DNA of 25,757 bases from JBKQHQ01 sp052148715. GTDB lineage: Bacteria; Pseudomonadota; Alphaproteobacteria; Rhizobiales; Xanthobacteraceae. A program made the translations under genes and the position numbers. Where the stretch lies: NCBI GenBank assembly GCA_052148715.1, contig JBKQHQ010000226.1:1-25757 (forward strand), in the 5' to 3' direction. Of the stretch, positions 22,506 to 25,757 are shown one piece after another; position 1 is the stretch's first letter; each line of letters begins with the position of its first letter. Under the pieces are notes generated by a model. The model worked only from the letters and a program-made list of their open reading frames with translations, was not told the origin of the DNA and did no database searches.

Positions 22506-23126
22506 TCAGGCAAGCTCCGCCGCCATAGCTTTGCGAACTTCCGGACGTTCGGACATCCGGCTCCGGTGATCCATGACTTTGGGAATTCGCGAGGGATTCA
22601 CGCCATCCTTCTCTAGCCACTGTGCCAACGTGAACAGGTAGGGGTCGCAGATTGTATACGTCGTCCCCATCACCCAAGGCCCTCGCAGCATCTTGTCCTC
22701 GATGAGATCGAAACATGCCCCTACGGACTGCGGCACCTTGCGCTGCATCGCCGCGATCGCGGCCGGATCGTCGGCCCAGCGATGTCCGCGCATGCGGTGC
22801 GCATGCGCCACGTGCAGCGTCGAGCACAGATAACTGTTGAAGGCTTGCACCTGCGCAAACGCAAACGGCTCGTCGAGCGGCGCCAAGCACGCCCGCGGAA
22901 AGCTTTGCGCGATGAAGGCGAGGATCGCCGGCGTCTCCGTCAGAATGCCCTGGTCGGTCACCAACGCCGGCACCCGCCCTTTGGGATTGATGGCGAGATA
23001 TTCCGGCTTGCTTTGGTCATTGGCGGCGAAGTCGAGCCGCACGGTCGCGTATTCCGCGCCGGCATCCTCCAGGGCGATGTGGGACGCCAGCGAACAAGTG
23101 TGGGGAGCATAAAACAGTTTGATCAT
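22506..23126 (-). CDS. Glutathione S-transferase family protein
   Basis: Probable glutathione-conjugating or glutathione-dependent enzyme, cytoplasmic, 206 aa. ATG 23126 has GGGAGG about 9 nt upstream. The N-terminal thioredoxin-like domain (1-78) begins MIKLFYAPHTCSLASHIALEDAG, with the Cys-Ser of bacterial beta-like GSTs at 11-12. The cis-Pro loop is GRVPALVTDQG and the glutathione gamma-Glu site ETPAIL (usually ESxAI). The C-terminal helical domain follows, with YTICDPYLFTLAQWL as the conserved N-capping/Asp helix. It is divergent from the chemoreceptor fragment, sharing the 226-nt gap 23127-23352. Substrate unknown. Confidence 0.93.
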   Translation of the reverse strand: MIKLFYAPHTCSLASHIALEDAGAEYATVRLDFAANDQSKPEYLAINPKGRVPALVTDQGILTETPAILAFIAQSFPRACLAPLDEPFAFAQVQAFNSYLCSTLHVAHAHRMRGHRWADDPAAIAAMQRKVPQSVGACFDLIEDKMLRGPWVMGTTYTICDPYLFTLAQWLEKDGVNPSRIPKVMDHRSRMSERPEVRKAMAAELA

Positions 23127-23352
23127 GGCAACCGCCTCCCCCGCTGCAGTACTATGGGCTCATCTAATACGCAATACAACGGATGCGAGTGAAATCAGAA
23201 ATTCACAGGACGTTTACTCGCATCAGCAAAATATAGGCACCTATCCGGATTGCGAGTCGTGAATGCGTCGCGGCGATTCGGGAGGGGCTCAGGCTCGCCG
23301 CTGTTGTCGTGGGCATGAACAGATCGACGCGCATTTCCGGGTGGGCTTCATC

Positions 23353-24126
23353 ATGGCAAAGATATTCGGCAGATTGACCGTTCGCGCCCTGATCGGCGGA
23401 TTGGTCGGTATCATGGGGTTCGTTCTGAGCCTGTTGTGCGCCATCAATCTCGTCAACGCCTGGCAGCGCTATGATGCAGGAGAACGCGCCGCGGAGCTGT
23501 CGGTTGCCAACAAGGCGTTGTTCGATGCGATGCTGAACTATCGCATCGAGCGCGGGGATACGGGGTCGGCCTTGGCCTTGTCCGGCGAACAGAGCGAGAC
23601 GTTGAAGAGACGGGTCGACGGTTTGCGCGTGATCGTCGACGCGCAGCTCGCGATCGCGTTGCCGATCCTCGAAAAAGCGTCGGTTCCCGGCTTGCCCGCC
23701 GCGCGCGACAAGCTGAAGAGCGACTATCAGCTTCTCAAGGAGCTGCGGGCTCGCGCCGACACGGCCCTGCAGCAGCCGGCCGCGGCGCGCGACAAGGATC
23801 TTTTGCAGACATTCGTTCCGAAGGCGGGAAGCTTGCTGCAGGATATGGAGAGCAACGCGACGGTCCTGGAAGCGGAAATGCGGCTGCTCGATCCGGCGAT
23901 CGGCCAGCTGGCCTTGGTGAGAAGCACGGCGTGGAGCGCGCGCACCTCGCTCGGCAGCAAGGCGCTGACGCTGATCGGCGCCCTTGAGAAGCGCCAAGGA
24001 TTGACCCCGGCGCAGCAGGCCGCAATCCAGTGTTTGATCCGACGTTTTGAGTGGCAGCGAAATTCAACACCTGGGTCGCTGATACCAAGGTATCGCCAAT
24101 ACCATCGTCCAATTGATTCGGCCTGA
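23353..24126 (+). pseudogene. Truncated methyl-accepting chemotaxis protein (sensor half only)
   Basis: 257 aa from ATG 23353, with only a weak GGGTGGG upstream. Residues about 11-33 form a membrane segment (ALIGGLVGIMGFVLSLLCAI). A long helical, presumably periplasmic region follows with chemoreceptor four-helix-bundle character (YDAGERAAELSVANKALFDAMLNYRIERGDTGSAL). A normal receptor would go on with a second membrane segment, HAMP and the MA signalling domain, about 300 more residues. Here, after LTPAQQAAIQ near residue 224, the sequence turns into an unrelated tail (CLIRRFEWQRNSTP...) and stops. No HAMP or MA sequence follows in any frame up to 24300. It is therefore read as a remnant after deletion or rearrangement. 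A free sensor protein is less likely. Confidence 0.65.
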
Positions 24127-24299
24127 GCACCTGGGTTGTAATCGATCTATCGCAGCTGATTACGGAGAACAACACCGTAAGCTATACCAGCATCACAACT
24201 GTGGGTTGGAAAATCTTCCTCCCGCTCCAACTAACTGCAGGTGGGGCTGACGCCGCGCTCGACCCCTAGCCAAATATTAAATGAAAGGATGGCAAACAC
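24127..24299. other. Non-coding junction of lower GC
   Basis: No gene is recognisable. The stretch is visibly less GC-rich than the rest. It contains a short dyad TTACGG/CCGTAA (24160-24165, 24175-24180) and should hold the promoter of the gene pair that starts at 24300. The word CACCTGGGT occurs at 24068 and 24128, a possible scar of the rearrangement that cut the chemoreceptor gene. Confidence 0.4.
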
Positions 24300-24644
24300 A
24301 TGCCGGAAGCAACCTGGAAACCTCATGAGAAACACGGACAGCTGACAACGCAGAGCGATTTGCCCGATAGCGTGTACGCGTTCCCGAAGCAGCGTAAAGA
24401 ACCACTCACCGACGCGCAACATGTGCGTAACGCGGTCGCGCGGTTCGATCAAGTCATCGATGTCTCCGATGCCGACCGTGCTTTGGCGTTCGCGAACATC
24501 GAGAAAGCAGCAAACTACTACAGCGTCGACCTCGCAGAAACTTCATGGCACGACCTGGGCATTCATCCTCAAACCCATAGAAGAGAGGCCGCCGCCGAGG
24601 GCGCGGTGAACGCGGGAACGCTGAGTGCAGAGCCGAGGAGTTGA
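24300..24644 (+). CDS. Small conserved protein, DUF6582-like
   Basis: 114 aa from ATG 24300, with AGGA about 11 nt upstream. The core, residues about 20-90, reads LPDSVYAFPKQRKEPLTDAQHVRNAVARFDQVIDVSDADRALAFANIEKAANYY then VDLAETSWHDLG. This is the pattern of a small domain seen in soil bacteria and phage-associated proteins (my recollection of DUF6582), with no enzymatic motif. It has no signal peptide or membrane segment and is rich in charged residues. The next gene starts 3 nt after its stop, so the two are surely co-transcribed. Function unknown. Confidence 0.75.
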   Translation: MPEATWKPHEKHGQLTTQSDLPDSVYAFPKQRKEPLTDAQHVRNAVARFDQVIDVSDADRALAFANIEKAANYYSVDLAETSWHDLGIHPQTHRREAAAEGAVNAGTLSAEPRS

Positions 24645-24647
24645 ACC

Positions 24648-25553
24648 ATGAAAGCCATTGTTGTCCACGAATATGGCGGTCCTGAAGTACTGAAGTTCGA
24701 GGAGTACCCTGACCCGGTTGCAGGTCCGGGCGAGGTACTGGTGCGGGTCGCCGCCGCGAGTGTGAATCCGATCGACTACAAACGGCGTGCTGGGTTAACC
24801 AAAGACTTCTATCCCCTCACTTTTCCGGGACTGATCGGAGTTGACGTTGCGGGGGCCGCGGAGAAGATTGGGCCGGGAGTGGAAGGCTTTTCCGTCGGCG
24901 ACCAGGTGTTCGCAATGGCCGACAACACCTACGCCGAACTCTGTGTGATTAAAGCGGACGTTCTGGCGAAGGTTCCCAAGGGGCTTGATTTGATCGAGGC
25001 GGCCGCGCTGCCGCTGGTGACGGTAACCGGCAACCAACTCCTTGCAGCTACGGGAATCCAGGCGGGCCAGACGGTCCTCGTTGTAGGCGCTGTTGGTAAC
25101 GTCGGGCGTTCGGCAGTATTCACTGCGAAGGATCGCGGGGCGACTGTGATCGCGGGGGTGTTGAAGCGTCAGTTCGATGAGGCGAAGACAGTTGGCGCTG
25201 ATCGGTTGGTCGCAACCGACGACGACACCGCGATCGCGAATCTTCCGCCGCTCGATGCGGTCGCGGATACGGTCGGCGGAAGAACTGCCGAGAAGCTGAT
25301 CGCCAAGGTGAAGGCGGGAGGAGTGTATGCATCGGTTGTCGAAGCACCGCAGAACGCCGCGAAGTACACATCTGTAAAGGTCGTGCATGTCTTCTCGAAA
25401 TTCGACAGGAAAACGCTCGAGTTCATGGCTGAAGCGGTGCGAGATGGCAAGCTGGTGATCCCGATCGGTCCCAAGCTGCCACTTAGCCAGGCGGCCGAAG
25501 CTCAAGCCGCCGCGGAGAAGGGCGGCATTGGGAAGATCTTGCTTCTGCCTTGA
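24648..25553 (+). CDS. Quinone-oxidoreductase-type NADP-dependent dehydrogenase
   Basis: Zinc-free medium-chain dehydrogenase/reductase, 301 aa. ATG 24648 has GAGGAG 7-8 nt upstream. The N-terminal GroES-like domain starts MKAIVVHEYGGPEVLKFEEYPDP and includes RVAAASVNPIDYKRRAG and GVDVAGAAEKIGPGVEGFSVGDQVF. The Rossmann part has VLVVGAVGNVGRSAVFTAK near residue 143, an A-x-x-G-x-x-G variant. The catalytic zinc ligands and the GHE motif of zinc alcohol dehydrogenases are missing, which fits QOR-like reduction of quinones or enones with NADPH. It follows the DUF6582-like gene by 3 nt. Codon use looks less GC-biased than the operons to the left, which suggests acquisition. The substrate is unknown. 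Confidence 0.92.
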   Translation: MKAIVVHEYGGPEVLKFEEYPDPVAGPGEVLVRVAAASVNPIDYKRRAGLTKDFYPLTFPGLIGVDVAGAAEKIGPGVEGFSVGDQVFAMADNTYAELCVIKADVLAKVPKGLDLIEAAALPLVTVTGNQLLAATGIQAGQTVLVVGAVGNVGRSAVFTAKDRGATVIAGVLKRQFDEAKTVGADRLVATDDDTAIANLPPLDAVADTVGGRTAEKLIAKVKAGGVYASVVEAPQNAAKYTSVKVVHVFSKFDRKTLEFMAEAVRDGKLVIPIGPKLPLSQAAEAQAAAEKGGIGKILLLP

Positions 25554-25581
25554 CATTTTGTAGGTTTGCATTGAAGCAGGC

Positions 25582-25757
25582 TCAGGTCCGCCGGTAGCGT
25601 AAATACAGATATGCAGCCTGTTCCTTGACGCTGACCATTTCAAACCAGGGCGCGGAATCCGGCACAAACTGCACCCCCTGCACGACCGCCGGCCGAGTTA
25701 CATCGCGCCCACGGCCCGCTATCTGCGGAGACAGCGTCAGAAAGAGTTCGTCTACCG
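25582..25757 (-). CDS. RibD C-terminal / dihydrofolate-reductase-like protein (partial)
   Basis: Only the last 57 codons lie in the window; the gene enters from the right edge and ends at a TGA at 25582-25584. The visible end starts VDELFLTLSPQIAGRGRD and runs through FVPDSAPWFEMVSVKEQ to AYLYLRYRRT. The DELFLTLSPQIAGR strand-loop and the final AYLYLRY strand are typical of the RibD C-terminal (pyrimidine reductase) family, which reduces riboflavin intermediates or related substrates with NADPH. It is convergent with the QOR-type gene, 28 nt between stops. Whether it is RibD proper or a free-standing reductase cannot be told from the fragment. Confidence 0.7.
   Translation of the reverse strand, partial: VDELFLTLSPQIAGRGRDVTRPAVVQGVQFVPDSAPWFEMVSVKEQAAYLYLRYRRT

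Noticed and set aside
24055..24180. Frame-shifted continuation of the chemoreceptor (for example ANTIVQLIRPEHLG in another frame)
   Set aside because: The peptide resembles no HAMP or MA-domain sequence and soon stops, so a simple single frameshift does not restore the receptor.

Overview
The window reads as chromosomal DNA of a high-GC alphaproteobacterium, most likely Hyphomicrobiales (Bradyrhizobium / Rhodopseudomonas / Xanthobacteraceae-like). The grounds are GC-rich codon use, a fumC of the usual type, a Tat/Sec-exported peptide-type binding protein with its ABC operon, a proteobacterial IorA/IorB pair, and interspersed palindromes (CGTCATTCCGGGG, CCTCCCC-loop-GGGGAGG and GGCAAAGG...CCTTTGCC types) typical of that order. 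No rRNA, tRNA, CRISPR array or intact insertion sequence was seen. The genus is an inference.

Layout. Positions 1-310 hold inverted palindromic repeats. A leftward block follows: fumC (3374-1992), an exported cupin (1920-1495) and an acyl-CoA dehydrogenase (1462-311). A TetR regulator (4273-3704) is divergent from a hotdog thioesterase (4435-4881), with two near-identical ATACG-N4-CGTAT palindromes between them. A SAM methyltransferase (5748-4939) is convergent to the thioesterase.

The core is a leftward ABC importer operon: binding protein (12798-11266), a GC-rich hairpin, permease 1, permease 2, ATPase 1, and a second ATPase fused in frame to a complete COG1233-type FAD oxidoreductase (8325-5866, 819 aa). 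Upstream lie a leftward LLM flavin monooxygenase (14457-13345) and, divergent from it, the rightward iorA-iorB pair (14836-18538). A 108-bp sequence is present twice, ungapped, ahead of the binding-protein operon (12891-12998) and ahead of the monooxygenase in the iorA intergenic region (14573-14680). It is the best evidence that these units share regulation. Beyond a repeat cluster, a leftward pair encodes a cyclase/kynurenine-formamidase-like hydrolase (21184-20393) and a stand-alone paralogue of the fused FAD oxidoreductase (20376-18799).

Taken together, 5.9-21.2 kb looks like an uptake-and-oxidation cluster for a small nitrogenous, perhaps amide- or aryl-containing, compound: import, FAD-dependent oxidation, flavin-dependent oxygenation, amide/ester hydrolysis and ferredoxin-linked oxidation of a 2-oxoacid. 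The substrate cannot be read from the sequence. The two features most worth a second look are the transporter-ATPase/oxidoreductase fusion and the duplicated 108-bp leader.

The right end is a mixed accessory segment: an exported endostatin/DUF1554-like protein (21547-22212), a GST (23126-22506), a chemoreceptor fragment lacking its signalling half (23353-24126), a DUF6582-like small protein with a quinone-oxidoreductase-type dehydrogenase (24300-25553), and at the edge the C-terminal part of a RibD/dihydrofolate-reductase-like protein on the minus strand.
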